Part shown: positions 9,601 through 17,049 of the stretch, in pieces
Position numbering within the stretch: position 1 is the first letter of the stretch
Layout of the letters: every line of letters starts with the position of its first letter
Assembly (NCBI GenBank): GCA_946405045.1
Contig: CAMJFV010000011.1
Span: forward strand, 1 to 18,603
Direction of reading: 5' to 3'
Length of the DNA stretch: 18,603 bases
From: an uncultured Bacteroidales bacterium
Lineage (GTDB): Bacteria > Bacteroidota > Bacteroidia > Bacteroidales > Paludibacteraceae
Program-made: the position numbers and the translations under genes
The notes under the pieces: generated by a model
What the model was told of the DNA's origin: nothing
The model's input: the letters and a program-made list of their open reading frames with translations, nothing else
The model's database searches: none

Positions 9601-12600
9601 CGCTAAGGGAAGAAAGAAGATTGTAGAGTTGAAGAGAATCGCTGAATTTGAAGTCGCAGGCAATGAGGTGTCGATGGAGAGCAACGTCGTCGCAATCAAC
9701 ATCGTGCCAACAATGACATCCAATCCTCTTACTCTGACATCAATTACAGGTACAATATCAAGCGACAAGATATACTACTGCAAAGGGGATATTGCAGAAC
9801 CTGTGTATGGCGACGAAATGGATCCGTCAAGTGTCGTATTGGAAATATGGAGAAATCCAAATAAATATTTCGGACCAGGATTGTATGATCCTGAATATGA
9901 GGGAGGAATATACACATGGTTTGAATACAGTGTGGATGGCACAGATTATGATACAGTCCGTATGATCAATTCCGTCGAAGACAATGATTTTGCCAGATCT
10001 TTTTATCCTGGAGAAGGAATAGAAGGATTGATGAACCAGACATATTACGTAAGACGTGGAGTCTCTGACGGATGTTCTAGCGTCTACTCAAACAAACTTG
10101 TATTATCGGTAAGTGATGAGGTGGGAAGCATGTCCTCTATCTCCATGTTCGCACTTGAACCTGGCAAGACAGATATACAGGATAGAATGAGTAAAGGTTT
10201 TGAGTTCGGAGACAGTCTTGTCGTATGGGATTCTTCAAGAGAAGCTTTCGATTGCAAATGGAGTCTTGACAGTACGTTCAAAGATACATTTGAAACAAAC
10301 AAACAGTTTGTCGGTTTCACTATTGACGAAAATGTGTCCGTCAGACTTATGGATGATCCGAATATCTATATGAAAAGGAAAAGCAAGAAAAGTCTATATG
10401 AAGATTGCTGGTCATCATCATTACAGATCCCTGTAGCAGTCGGAACAGCAAGTAAAGGAGGACTGATTTCGGAAAATCAGAAGGTATGTTTTGGTGCTGA
10501 CTTCAAAGGCATAGACAATATCGAGGTGGCAAGCGGAGAATGGATATCTCCTAAATATGCTGAAATGAAATGGACTTACAGATGGCAGTGGTCGCAGGAT
10601 AGCATAAAATGGGTGGACATTGAAAATTCAGACAGTATTGGATTGAGTGCCAAACTTGTGAATACATATGTCGATCCATTGAAACTTATGACAGGCAAAA
10701 CTACATATTTCCGCCGTGTGGCGACTAACGATTCATCAAGAGTAAGACACTCTAATGTGGCTGTGTTGTCGTATTACGATGAAATGAAGCCAGGAGTGTT
10801 GAGTGATGATCAGGATGGAAAGACTGGTTATTGCTCAGGAGACGACCTTCCTGTTATCTCTACAACTGAGCCAACAGGTGGCACATTTGAGGAGAACGGA
10901 ATTAGCTATACATGGAAATTGTCTATTGATGGAGGCGAATATGTGGAATTATCGACAAAGAAAACCACTCTTGACATTGCGTTTGAGGACACTATCTATA
11001 ATCAGACTCTTGACAAAAATGTAAAAGTAAGTGTCATCTGCGAATACTCAGATGGAAAACTCGGTTGCGGAACTGTAGAGAGCGAGCCTCTGGATTATGT
11101 CTTGTATCGACGCAATGAGGCTCCGTCGATCTATCAGAACAATGATAGCTGCGACGCTTCTCTTGTCAAGCTTGTTGTATATAAAGAGGATGTGAAGAAG
11201 ACTTATCATTGGTCCGCAATCTATATTGACCCGACAGACACAACATATACAGAGAAAATCATCTGGAATTATGTCGGAGACAGCAATATGATAGTAAGGA
11301 ATTCCATGCCAACTAGTCTGTATGGCATAAAGAGTATTGATGATGAGACAGGATGTGTGAGCGATTATTACTACTTCAATGTGGACAGTTTGCCTGAACT
11401 GGATCAAGCAATTCCTGTGGCACCTGCTGCAATATGCGAAGGAAGTGATCTTGAGATAAAGGGAGGAACGTTGTCCGGAGGAAATGGAGAGAAAACTTTC
11501 CAATGGCAGATTAGTGTCACTGGAAGAGCGGATGATTTCTCTGACATCGTGGATGCAACGGATGAAAATCTGATTCTTCCTTCTAAATTCATGAAGACAG
11601 GATCTTATTTCAGAAGAGTTGTTGTCGACATGTGTGACACAGATACTTCGGAAATTGTCTATGTCGGAGTTCGTGAAAAAGTTTCGGTGAGTCCCGAAGA
11701 CTTGTCGTTTAATGATTTCTCATGTCCTAACGGAATATTTACAGCAGTTGTTGTCGCAACAAAAGACAGTCTTGCAGCATCGGAGTTCTGGTCTCTCGGA
11801 CATGATACGATTGACATTATAGGAAAGTATATCCAGATGGAAGGATTCCCTGGCGACAGTATGGAATACTCTTTCATCCATTATGTGACCGACACTAACG
11901 GAGTGACTTGCCAGAGTGAGGCAATCAGCATGACTGCACACAACAGGCCGTCTTTAATCAAGGGGGAGAATGTTATTTCCACTGATAATTTCACTCCATG
12001 CAATGAGAGCTATACTAAGGTGGAAGGAACAAAACTTGGAGGCATATACTCTGATCAGATCTCTTATTCATGGTATGTGAATGATGTTGAACAAATCGGC
12101 AGATTCGAATCTGATTTGAAATTCCGTGCGCAGGATGATATGTATGTAAAGAGAATAGCAAATAACGGATGTACGACCGACACAAGCAATATCCTGCATC
12201 TTGAAGGTCAGATGGTATTCTACTACGATTATGAGACTGAATTGGCAATGGAGGTGGTGAGCAACGTCGCCGACAGCAGTGTCATAATGAACATCCTTGG
12301 ATCAAAAATATTCGGAGAAGGTTATCGTTTTGATGGAGACGGTGAGATGCCAAACGTCACTTCAAACAACATCCGTCTCCCATATAAGTACGACACTTAC
12401 AAGGACACAATCCTTGAAGTCTATGCAAATCAGTCTTATTGTGTCAAACCTTATGCGATAAAGCCTTTGAGGGGCGGAATCATAAGTTTTGACGGGAATA
12501 CGCAAATATGTGGAAACGAAGATATTTCAAATATTGTTGCGACAGAATTAGAGGGCGGAATAGGTATGATCACCTACCAGTGGCAATATAAGAATGAGAG

Positions 12601-14077
12601 AACTCCAGATTTTGTCAATATTGAGAATGCGACTGACAAATATTACACTCCGTCAGCTATTGATGTGGCGACAACCTATAGAAGAGTGGCAACTGATGGT
12701 GTGTATAAGTCTATCAGTAATGAACTTACTTTGAGCATCAGACCATTGCCAAGCGTTGCTCAAATTGAGAGCGGATTAGCAGAAGAGACGATGAAAAAGA
12801 TGGGATTGGCCTATAAACAACATGAGGAATACCAATGGATTCCTAACGCAGAGGTGATGGAAATGTATCTCGTCGATTCGGCTTACAACGCGGACCGAAC
12901 TTATTGGCAGAAGAGCTATGACAAAATAGATTGGCAGACAGAATCTACTGATAATGACTCTATGCTTGTAGCTGACACGACATCACTAGTGTATTACAGA
13001 TATATTGCGGAAAGTGCATGTGGAGCGGATACAAGCTCGTTTGTAAAACTCTTCACAGCCAATATCGATCCAATAACTGACGAACAGATAGACTGGGCTA
13101 ACACCGATACTTTCGTTTGTAGGAATGACAACAAATTAACTTGTTTGAGATTCGGATTGGCATCTGGAAATCCAAATAATGCTCAAGTTGCAATAAATAA
13201 CAAATATTTATATTCATATAAAGTTGAGAGCAATAGCAATGCGTCTGTTTGGTGTGGAACTTCAATGATTACGGAAAACTCACTGGTAGCTTATTCCAAT
13301 AGTGTACGTATATCTGAATTGGATAGCACAGGAAACAAAATATTGCCAAGTGATAATGTCATATTGTATGTGACAAGACATGATACCGCACGTGGATTAT
13401 CAGTGACTCGTTCTGTCACTCTAAAAGTTGACGCTTTTGATGCGACATTTGCGATGTCAATTGAAAATGAGTCTGAAATTAAAGTGGGCGAAAATGGAGT
13501 CAACAGAATCAATCAGGGAGACAGGGTTCGATTTATACCAATTGTGACTTCAAACATGGAAGGAAACATGTCTTACAAGTGGTCTCTTGAAGAGCCTTTG
13601 AACAAGGATTTCTTCAATAAATATGGAGGAAGAAATGGTATGGATGGATTGACGAGTGAGATGAAGGAGCCTACATGCTATTACTATAATGGCGGTCGTT
13701 ATCCTGTTTCGTTGATTATTTCGGATGGATTCTGTCAAAAGACAATCAAAGATACGTCGTTATATATTTCAGAATCTTCTTTGAGAAAATTCGATGTTCC
13801 TATGGCATTGGAGAACGAGTTGATGGGAATAGACGGCAATGACTCATATGTGAAGATTCCATTCATCAATGTGTTCCCTACTCTAGTTACAAATATTGTG
13901 AATGTAAGTTCAACGGATAAATCCGAACATAATGCAATCTTGGTGGATGAACTGGGAAGAACACTTATGATCGTGTCGTTCAACGGATCAGTTCAGATCT
14001 CTATGGACAATTATATCAGTGGCACATATTTCATAGTTGTGGACAACCAGGAGAAATTCAAGATCATAAAAAAATAA
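3617..14077 (+). CDS. Giant Ig-like repeat surface protein with T9SS type A sorting domain
   Basis: A single intact frame of 3,486 residues. The signal peptide covers about residues 1-19 (MKNLSVAMLLAMLPFFAEA), for Sec export. Residues 20-360 are an N-terminal region without clear repeats. After that come many Ig-like beta-sandwich units. Several open with a cysteine motif of the type VCxG (Cys at residues 363, 729, 1105, 2291, 2607 and 2965 among others), carry YxWxxS or YQWQ in the middle and close with T-x-Y-F/Y-R-R-V. A PKD-like unit lies near 3295-3385. The last 70 or so residues (from INVFPTLV near 3415 to the terminal FKIIKK, with ELGRTL and SGTYFIVV) are a T9SS type A C-terminal sorting domain, so the protein should cross the outer membrane by T9SS and be processed and anchored at the surface. 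No protease, lyase or other catalytic motif was seen, so an adhesin or stalk-like fibre is likely. A run of nine T lies at 3908-3916, early in the gene. It is the last gene of the operon, 6 nt after lipoprotein copy 3. Confidence 0.93.
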   Translation: MKNLSVAMLLAMLPFFAEAFEYSSSSDCSDHYTPQSSKWGKIRFPSNQNCIKAECSSDQYLTDNHSILLKRGYFEIWAEQVSRGNDNVRGLALKDYLFFFVSVPGKSEEGPYEYGTTFEYDQGRDIDEDEHTWKVSTSGGKVITYQDLKEKYKNITNGKILSDLGDQVTVTFQYVTWIKIYRGSDKDGDKYDRTCAARSNKITIPLMNCNSGLIGANTKLTPKIIANDEESGTENMVYAIYPTWKYEETDNCIQTTNVQNSGSYNLNNYLYFTWSLSPKNSWTSLKEINKSIKTTEMSDLDIFVNFQYKDLGNYKTGSLFEVKRSIGLTNSYDGGLCATPALTFEIVPEAFLSEKGVNPVKVCPKKEKMTFSGTNEYRDPDWMYLKGENIKFRDSDNRIVSISDAMYDAYGIKYGWEYSTDKENWITLKDTMNTEFGIYPNGDFNYIRNFLSQPSVKEYDLLVPNNMFADGKTRYFRQVVTLENFSNRKIVSEKIHEVTPYYVIENNDFKVQPLGTLCADGTSQEVDLNVTFNRTMSSDALAGYKWVSNDAALQFNCSFLENEEEYKGMILNATYNVFSDTASAYDANITVTDGCGTKVDLKETLTFEEQPKLDPNNVICTNATYEYNELQNQVEIVIPEGVIGYLNIDKSDNNYSTSQYLYSTNGYNYEKISSHGVEILLTSKSEQAYFIKKKSNRGNQCESDILNVLVKRVGALVGNHIDKDTLYVCKGSRNPLITGGSVSGGFGEGATLTYLWIYSYDDTTYTAMIDGSSKTLTDSKVEAGTWNQVIDKKVYIRRIATSKKGAGVMSDTSAAFVVMPYSDPMIELNTNTYVCYGDTVILNGSVDADFTAQIEKTNTAVNYWYAGGKNKNIFSSTSLSPYPIIITKDTIVYVNVDFCGKTVSSKGISITSGANLKPMVKEGDCRVRGKKMEVSVVRVNADYTYKINGVEGYTTEIDIPKSGGFEYNVTVNDSKCEKTFTYEIEDGKLQDSLRHFELAVDGSKLTDGQKVCAGIVHSFANIQQENIDNIANNYTWYVDGKSQSYSNNASFNFMMPTPGKTYTVLRKSEEIENGNTCQSILDSIKVVTYDNISGAVLTTDKETVCYGNGVSLTISGMKGASEAEYKYTIYDGSKQLVSKTVGFGKSDEEYIDKLDSAGMHNLYAVVRDTSICHNNETYSQKTDKIQLYQAETAEFKLTASPSVIEENAGLTKVVITPTAENGDKVTTDNFTYWYTTDKGTIKDEAEGNFSISVSGSDFSTNGILTINVERTVSGTGCTANNSVIITQTAGFEDQPSILCDAAKDDDQAEVCGGSEVKLSIAALPSYGLKVLTSKDVTYSWYRNGEWQAEKDSIYMATAKAGDTSVYQCKISYLYDAAMKPAYIFSHEFKLIGKKGVVLGNVYQQSDRSRSMAVCVGSDKEITLNVDADLDIKDEISWLESKDGTNWTPIAETNIKEQVENTLVLKTSYYTGAKGNYYFRVKGTSDCGSETYSKSFTLEVEDLPTVPEVALRNSNVINGTINSLNFSPKNSYAGYRYEWGVSEDDMPFFSTGGAHAIVDGDFAVGDNTIYVRKVSTTGGHCASAVISYDFKLYEELSIGDLMATTQAKVRCPNEDKHTLQISGVNGGSGEYAITWQYKSDEGDWISFSNTSSLPFKFSIEDPVKLAGGTIFQFIISEGLSTTTTFRAIVSSTGDYKGAAKYSTEYKIEYYEPLKDEGIDISETLVCYGMTNDRIIGKATTGGNVSSPYQYQWYKTTNRDSDLWEAIPSATLQNYTKRDTLYETTFYKRVVTDGCGCTLESVVKRVGVNDIVEIKAEDIRYDAVVSDGNVATMWGMPNGEADASQYVWYNEAWQTLDTTKVRELYVTKNSLNVTGINQHSKLFVYYAKKYLNGCLSYNSDTLYITTCKNTSGNIFINAENEDNFWVCSGTTDIEILSESNPLNAKRYVWYYRITENNEDDEPVTGNWKPVGGINELYATGKNINLDTCNLERDALKNAKGRKKIVELKRIAEFEVAGNEVSMESNVVAINIVPTMTSNPLTLTSITGTISSDKIYYCKGDIAEPVYGDEMDPSSVVLEIWRNPNKYFGPGLYDPEYEGGIYTWFEYSVDGTDYDTVRMINSVEDNDFARSFYPGEGIEGLMNQTYYVRRGVSDGCSSVYSNKLVLSVSDEVGSMSSISMFALEPGKTDIQDRMSKGFEFGDSLVVWDSSREAFDCKWSLDSTFKDTFETNKQFVGFTIDENVSVRLMDDPNIYMKRKSKKSLYEDCWSSSLQIPVAVGTASKGGLISENQKVCFGADFKGIDNIEVASGEWISPKYAEMKWTYRWQWSQDSIKWVDIENSDSIGLSAKLVNTYVDPLKLMTGKTTYFRRVATNDSSRVRHSNVAVLSYYDEMKPGVLSDDQDGKTGYCSGDDLPVISTTEPTGGTFEENGISYTWKLSIDGGEYVELSTKKTTLDIAFEDTIYNQTLDKNVKVSVICEYSDGKLGCGTVESEPLDYVLYRRNEAPSIYQNNDSCDASLVKLVVYKEDVKKTYHWSAIYIDPTDTTYTEKIIWNYVGDSNMIVRNSMPTSLYGIKSIDDETGCVSDYYYFNVDSLPELDQAIPVAPAAICEGSDLEIKGGTLSGGNGEKTFQWQISVTGRADDFSDIVDATDENLILPSKFMKTGSYFRRVVVDMCDTDTSEIVYVGVREKVSVSPEDLSFNDFSCPNGIFTAVVVATKDSLAASEFWSLGHDTIDIIGKYIQMEGFPGDSMEYSFIHYVTDTNGVTCQSEAISMTAHNRPSLIKGENVISTDNFTPCNESYTKVEGTKLGGIYSDQISYSWYVNDVEQIGRFESDLKFRAQDDMYVKRIANNGCTTDTSNILHLEGQMVFYYDYETELAMEVVSNVADSSVIMNILGSKIFGEGYRFDGDGEMPNVTSNNIRLPYKYDTYKDTILEVYANQSYCVKPYAIKPLRGGIISFDGNTQICGNEDISNIVATELEGGIGMITYQWQYKNERTPDFVNIENATDKYYTPSAIDVATTYRRVATDGVYKSISNELTLSIRPLPSVAQIESGLAEETMKKMGLAYKQHEEYQWIPNAEVMEMYLVDSAYNADRTYWQKSYDKIDWQTESTDNDSMLVADTTSLVYYRYIAESACGADTSSFVKLFTANIDPITDEQIDWANTDTFVCRNDNKLTCLRFGLASGNPNNAQVAINNKYLYSYKVESNSNASVWCGTSMITENSLVAYSNSVRISELDSTGNKILPSDNVILYVTRHDTARGLSVTRSVTLKVDAFDATFAMSIENESEIKVGENGVNRINQGDRVRFIPIVTSNMEGNMSYKWSLEEPLNKDFFNKYGGRNGMDGLTSEMKEPTCYYYNGGRYPVSLIISDGFCQKTIKDTSLYISESSLRKFDVPMALENELMGIDGNDSYVKIPFINVFPTLVTNIVNVSSTDKSEHNAILVDELGRTLMIVSFNGSVQISMDNYISGTYFIVVDNQEKFKIIKK

Positions 14078-14108
14078 ACCAGTTAAGTTGTTCCTTTATA
14101 TAAAATCA

Positions 14109-14135
14109 GGTCGGTGTTCACACACCGACCTTTTT
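14109..14135 (+). terminator. Intrinsic terminator of the lipoprotein/giant-protein operon
   Basis: A perfect 9-bp stem, GGTCGGTGT / ACACCGACC (14109-14117 and 14122-14130), with a four-base loop and then TTTTT. It lies 31 nt after the stop of the giant gene and nothing else reads in this direction. Confidence 0.9.
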
Positions 14136-14150
14136 ATTACATATACAAAC

Positions 14151-14176
14151 AAAAAAGGAGTTCATTTCTGAACTCC
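14151..14176 (-). terminator. Intrinsic terminator of the tRNA-Asp gene
   Basis: On the - strand the stem GGAGTTC / GAACTCC (7 bp, loop of 6) is followed by six T. It begins 5 nt after the tRNA 3' end. It faces the terminator of the giant-gene operon across about 15 nt, so the two converging transcription units are closed back to back. Confidence 0.88.
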
Positions 14177-14181
14177 TCTTG

Positions 14182-14255
14182 CGGTATGGACGGGACTCGA
14201 ACCCGCGACCCCATGCGTGACAGGCATGTATTCTAACCAGCTGAACTACCACACC
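14182..14255 (-). tRNA. tRNA-Asp (GTC)
   Basis: A 74-nt cloverleaf read on the - strand. The acceptor stem is GGTGTGG with CCATACC (one G-T pair), discriminator G. The D stem is GTTC/GAAT. The anticodon stem CATGC/GCATG is perfect around the loop CTGTCAC, giving anticodon GTC, which reads GAC and GAT (Asp). The T arm is GCGGG-TTCGAGT-CCCGT. The 3' CCA is not encoded and must be added by the CCA enzyme. It is a single tRNA gene with its own promoter and terminator. Confidence 0.97.
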
Positions 14256-14293
14256 ATTTTGTTTTCGTCGCTCTCATTTCCTGATTGCGAGTG

Positions 14294-14324
14294 CAAAGGT
14301 AGTACATTTTTCTATATCTACAAA
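14294..14324 (-). promoter_or_regulatory. Bacteroidetes-type housekeeping promoter for tRNA-Asp
   Basis: On the - strand TTTG (14324-14321) and TACCTTTG (14301-14294) are separated by exactly 19 nt. This is the -33/-7 consensus of the Bacteroidetes primary sigma factor (TTTG, TAnnTTTG). The tRNA 5' end is 38 nt beyond the -7 box, leaving a leader of about 30 nt for RNase P to remove. Confidence 0.85.
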
Positions 14325-14434
14325 TCTTTTGTCACTTTTTTTGTCAAAAAATTAGAATTATTCCATATTATGGTTGTCGTCATACGACTTTCCTATATAT
14401 AATCATAGTATTTATATCCAAATCTTCACATCAT

Positions 14435-14468
14435 AAAAAAAAGAAGACGCGAATAATCGCATCTTCTT
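14435..14468 (-). terminator. Intrinsic terminator of the heptose operon
   Basis: On the - strand an 11-bp stem AAGAAGATGCG / CGCGTCTTCTT (one G-T pair, loop of 6) is followed by a T tract. It lies 17 nt after the stop of the hddC-gmhB gene and upstream of the tRNA promoter on the same strand, so it insulates the tRNA from read-through. Confidence 0.88.
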
Positions 14469-14485
14469 GTCTAATCACTTAACTA

Positions 14486-15718
14486 CTATAATGTCTTCGC
14501 AAACGTTTTTAAATCTGAATAGAACTTGTCAGTATAATCTTTTGTCTCCACAGGAGCCTCCCCATCGGTGAGAAGATAAACTGTCTGCATTCCTGCTTTA
14601 TAGCCAAACTGTAGATCCGAAATAGAATCTCCCACCATGGTAGACTCAGCAAAATCAACTTCAGGGAAATCCTGTTTGGCCTCTTTTGCCATACCTATCT
14701 CAGGTTTTCTTCTTCCAGTCTCCTCACAAGTAAGATCGACGCAATGATATATTTTATCTATTCGTCCTCCCGCGTCAACTATATCTTTAATCATTGAAGA
14801 ATGGACCTCTTCAAGCTGTTGCTCCGTAAACAGTTTCTTGCCTATACCGCGCTGATTGGTAACGATAAAGATTCTGTCAAACTTTTTAGCGAATATTGCC
14901 AAAGCTTCTTTCACTCCATCAAGGAAAACGAACTCCTCCGGTTTAGTGACGTAGCCTCCGACGACTCTCTTATTGATTGTACCGTCTCTATCAAGGAAAA
15001 GATATTTTGCTTTCGGGAATAAATCTCCAAATTCACACTGTGCTTTATAATAATCCTCAGGCACACCGATATCTATGAAATATCCACCAAACGGATAAGC
15101 TACTATATTCTTGCGGAAAGAAGGCATTTCAAGAATCTCCTTTTCAAAAGAAAATTTTGTCGGCATTCCCTGAGCAAGCAGCCAATCCTTCTTCACAATA
15201 TAAATTCCACCATTGATGAACCCTTCTCCACTCAATTTTCCCTTCTCCACAAAATCGAGCAAATTACCTTCGTCATCCACCTGCACAGCCCCATATCTCT
15301 CCACATTCTCCACCTTACGCAACGCTATCGTGATATTGTTGCCTTTGTCGAAATGGAATTTTTGGAAGACAGTGAAATCAATATCAAAAAGAGTATCTCC
15401 ATTAAGCACAAGAATATCATTGCTCTTTGCATAAGTCGACGCGAGAGCTATCGCACCACCAGTAAACAGAGGTGTCGTCTCCTGGGCATAACTGATATTT
15501 ATTCCACGGTAACTGTCACCAAAATACTCCTGTACCTTCTCGTGCATATAGCCAGTAGAAAGGATGACGTGATTGATTCCAATTCCTCGAAGACGCTCAA
15601 ACAAATAGGCGAGGAATGGTCTTCCGTCAACAGGGGCCATAGGCTTCGGAATGTTTCCAAGCACATGTTTCAAACGTGTGCCAAAGCCACCTGCCAATAT
15701 AATAGCCTCTGAAATCAT
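14486..15718 (-). CDS. hddC-gmhB: Bifunctional heptose 1-phosphate guanylyltransferase / heptose 1,7-bisphosphate 7-phosphatase (HddC-GmhB fusion)
   Basis: A protein of 410 residues with two catalytic domains. Residues 1-230 are a sugar nucleotidyltransferase: the nucleotide-binding loop AGGFGTRL is at 9-16, PKPM at 24-27 and the metal-binding NGD at 106-108. Residues 238-410 are a HAD phosphatase: FLDRDG at 241-246 (nucleophile Asp243, acid/base Asp245), TNQRG at 287-291, RRKPE with Lys338, and GDSISD at 363-368. The pair fits two steps of the GDP-D-glycero-alpha-D-manno-heptose route: GmhB removes the 7-phosphate and HddC adds GMP to heptose 1-phosphate, both in the cytoplasm. The phosphatase has only two cysteines (326, 331) where GmhB usually has a four-ligand zinc loop. 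I chose the ATG at 15718 because it overlaps the stop of hddA as ATGA, pointing to coupled translation. A TTG at 15727 in the same frame is less likely. Confidence 0.92.
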   Translation of the reverse strand: MISEAIILAGGFGTRLKHVLGNIPKPMAPVDGRPFLAYLFERLRGIGINHVILSTGYMHEKVQEYFGDSYRGINISYAQETTPLFTGGAIALASTYAKSNDILVLNGDTLFDIDFTVFQKFHFDKGNNITIALRKVENVERYGAVQVDDEGNLLDFVEKGKLSGEGFINGGIYIVKKDWLLAQGMPTKFSFEKEILEMPSFRKNIVAYPFGGYFIDIGVPEDYYKAQCEFGDLFPKAKYLFLDRDGTINKRVVGGYVTKPEEFVFLDGVKEALAIFAKKFDRIFIVTNQRGIGKKLFTEQQLEEVHSSMIKDIVDAGGRIDKIYHCVDLTCEETGRRKPEIGMAKEAKQDFPEVDFAESTMVGDSISDLQFGYKAGMQTVYLLTDGEAPVETKDYTDKFYSDLKTFAKTL

Positions 15719-16737
15719 ATTGTCCAAGTCTTTAACCCATTTGAAGTAAACTCATACCTCTTTGCTGCCACGCCGAGTTCAGACAAAGCCTTTTCTACAG
15801 CAAAACGAGTGCAGTTAGGACAATAGAAGAACATGAATCCTCCTCCTCCCGCACCAGAGATTTTTCCTCCAGTCGCTCCCGCTTTAAGAGCAGTCTCATA
15901 TAGTTGGTCGATAAACGGATTTGAAATTCCATCTGTCATCTTCTTCTTATATTCCCATCCGAAATTAAGAAGTTCACCCATTGCGTCAATATCTCCTTTA
16001 AGCAAATGCTCTTTCATCTGGACAGCCTGTTCCTTCAACTTATGCATAGCCTCTATAGACGTCTGGTTTTTGCCCTTTACGTTTTTTACCTGACCTTCGA
16101 TAATCTTGGCCGATTCTCGACTTGTCTGAGTGTAACAAAGAAGAAGATTATGTGCAAGTTCATTTTGGAATTGACAACGAACACGAAGAGGATTCACAAT
16201 CACCTTATTGTCCGCATAAAACTCCATAAAGTTCACACCTCCGAATGTCGCCGCATATTGGTCTTGTTTTCCTCCTGCCATCTGCAAATCCTCACGCTCA
16301 ATCTTATATGCCAATTGAGCGATATCATACTCTCCAAGAGGCAACTTCAACCACTCCGCGAAAGCTCCTACAATAGCTACCATTAAAGTAGACGAAGTGC
16401 CAAGGCCAGAACCTGCAGGAGCGTCCACATGCAATGTGATACGGAAAGAAAGTGGAGAATGTGTGAAATCCGACACTATTCTATTGTATGCGCCTTTAGC
16501 CAAAACGAAGAAGCCATCTGTAACCAATCTCTGCGTCGCCTCACAAACTTCAAACTCATCGCAATCTGGTCCGACAAATTCAACCTTACCATTATCAAGA
16601 GGCTCGATAGTGGCATACGCGTACATATTTATAGTTGCGTTGAGAATAGCTCCTCCATAAAGATCGGAGAATGGAGACACATCCGTACCTCCTCCAGCAA
16701 GGCCGAGTCTCAACGGTGCTTTACTACGATATATCAT
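15715..16737 (-). CDS. hddA: D-glycero-alpha-D-manno-heptose 7-phosphate kinase
   Basis: A protein of 340 residues of the GHMP kinase family, full length. The N-terminus (RSKAPLRLGLAGGGTDVSP, residues 4-22) is characteristic of HddA. The ATP loop PAGSGLGTSS is at 107-116 and the C-terminal glycine loop GAGGGG at 295-300. The enzyme phosphorylates C1 of heptose 7-phosphate in the cytoplasm; GmhB and HddC, encoded by the next gene, complete the path to GDP-heptose for surface glycans. A CPNC pair (306-309) just after the last glycine loop is not a motif I know for the family. The first gene, gmhA, is not in the window and must be elsewhere. There is no clear Shine-Dalgarno before the ATG, as is normal in this phylum. 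The gene overlaps the fusion gene by 4 nt, and a candidate promoter lies about 70 nt upstream. Confidence 0.93.
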   Translation of the reverse strand: MIYRSKAPLRLGLAGGGTDVSPFSDLYGGAILNATINMYAYATIEPLDNGKVEFVGPDCDEFEVCEATQRLVTDGFFVLAKGAYNRIVSDFTHSPLSFRITLHVDAPAGSGLGTSSTLMVAIVGAFAEWLKLPLGEYDIAQLAYKIEREDLQMAGGKQDQYAATFGGVNFMEFYADNKVIVNPLRVRCQFQNELAHNLLLCYTQTSRESAKIIEGQVKNVKGKNQTSIEAMHKLKEQAVQMKEHLLKGDIDAMGELLNFGWEYKKKMTDGISNPFIDQLYETALKAGATGGKISGAGGGGFMFFYCPNCTRFAVEKALSELGVAAKRYEFTSNGLKTWTI

Positions 16738-16805
16738 GGTCTTAAATTTAAGTTCTTTTTCAATCCTATAACGAAAGATACCTTTCCATTATTGTATTTG
16801 CATGT

Positions 16806-16813
16806 CAAAATTA
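16806..16813 (-). promoter_or_regulatory. Candidate -7 box for the heptose operon
   Basis: On the - strand TAATTTTG fits TAnnTTTG exactly and lies about 70 nt before the hddA start, in AT-rich DNA. No TTTG is seen at the expected 19-21 nt upstream, so the call is weak. A second near match, TATCTTTC, lies closer to the gene and fails at the last base. Confidence 0.35.
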
Positions 16814-16934
16814 ACGAATAAATTTATTTTTTTTGATGTCGTTTGTAACAAATATGAAGAATAACATATCTTTTATTTTATCCGACATACATAATAATTT
16901 ATCAAATGGGCGAGCACAATATAATTGTCCATAT

Positions 16935-16966
16935 AAAAAATGGGTGTGGATCTTAATCCACACCCA
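16935..16966 (-). terminator. Intrinsic terminator of the T9SS type B protein gene
   Basis: A perfect 11-bp inverted repeat TGGGTGTGGAT / ATCCACACCCA (16941-16951 and 16956-16966, loop of 4), followed on the - strand by six T (16940-16935). It lies 83 nt after the stop codon. The + strand side lacks a T tract, so it works in the - direction only. Confidence 0.88.
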
Positions 16967-17049
16967 AATATCAATTAGTATTTTAATCTACCTATACATT
17001 GGGACATCCACAATGAACCAATGTTCAGGACGACATCAAGGATTTGTCC

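Larger units (their letters stand above)
16738..17049. other. Intergenic region between hddA and the type B protein gene
   Basis: About 310 nt, very AT-rich between 16790 and 16940. It holds the candidate hddA promoter and, near 16935-16966, the terminator of the upstream gene. The 83 nt between the stop at 17050 and that terminator show no further structure that I can support. An open frame on the + strand (16833-17060) runs through the terminator and looks accidental. Confidence 0.7.

Noticed and set aside
3617..14077. Repeats in the giant gene as a CRISPR array or DNA-level tandem repeat
   Set aside because: The repetition is at the protein-fold level only; the DNA of the units is strongly diverged and has no regular short period.
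14376..14388. Small inverted repeat GTCGT-CAT-ACGAC between the tRNA and the heptose terminator
   Set aside because: A 5-bp stem with no T tract or flanking symmetry is easily due to chance.
14217..14402. 61-codon + strand frame over the tRNA
   Set aside because: It begins inside tRNA-Asp and runs through its promoter; no coding character.
15719..15727. TTG start for the HddC-GmhB fusion
   Set aside because: The ATG at 15718 overlaps the hddA stop as ATGA and gives the usual N-terminus just before the nucleotide-binding loop.
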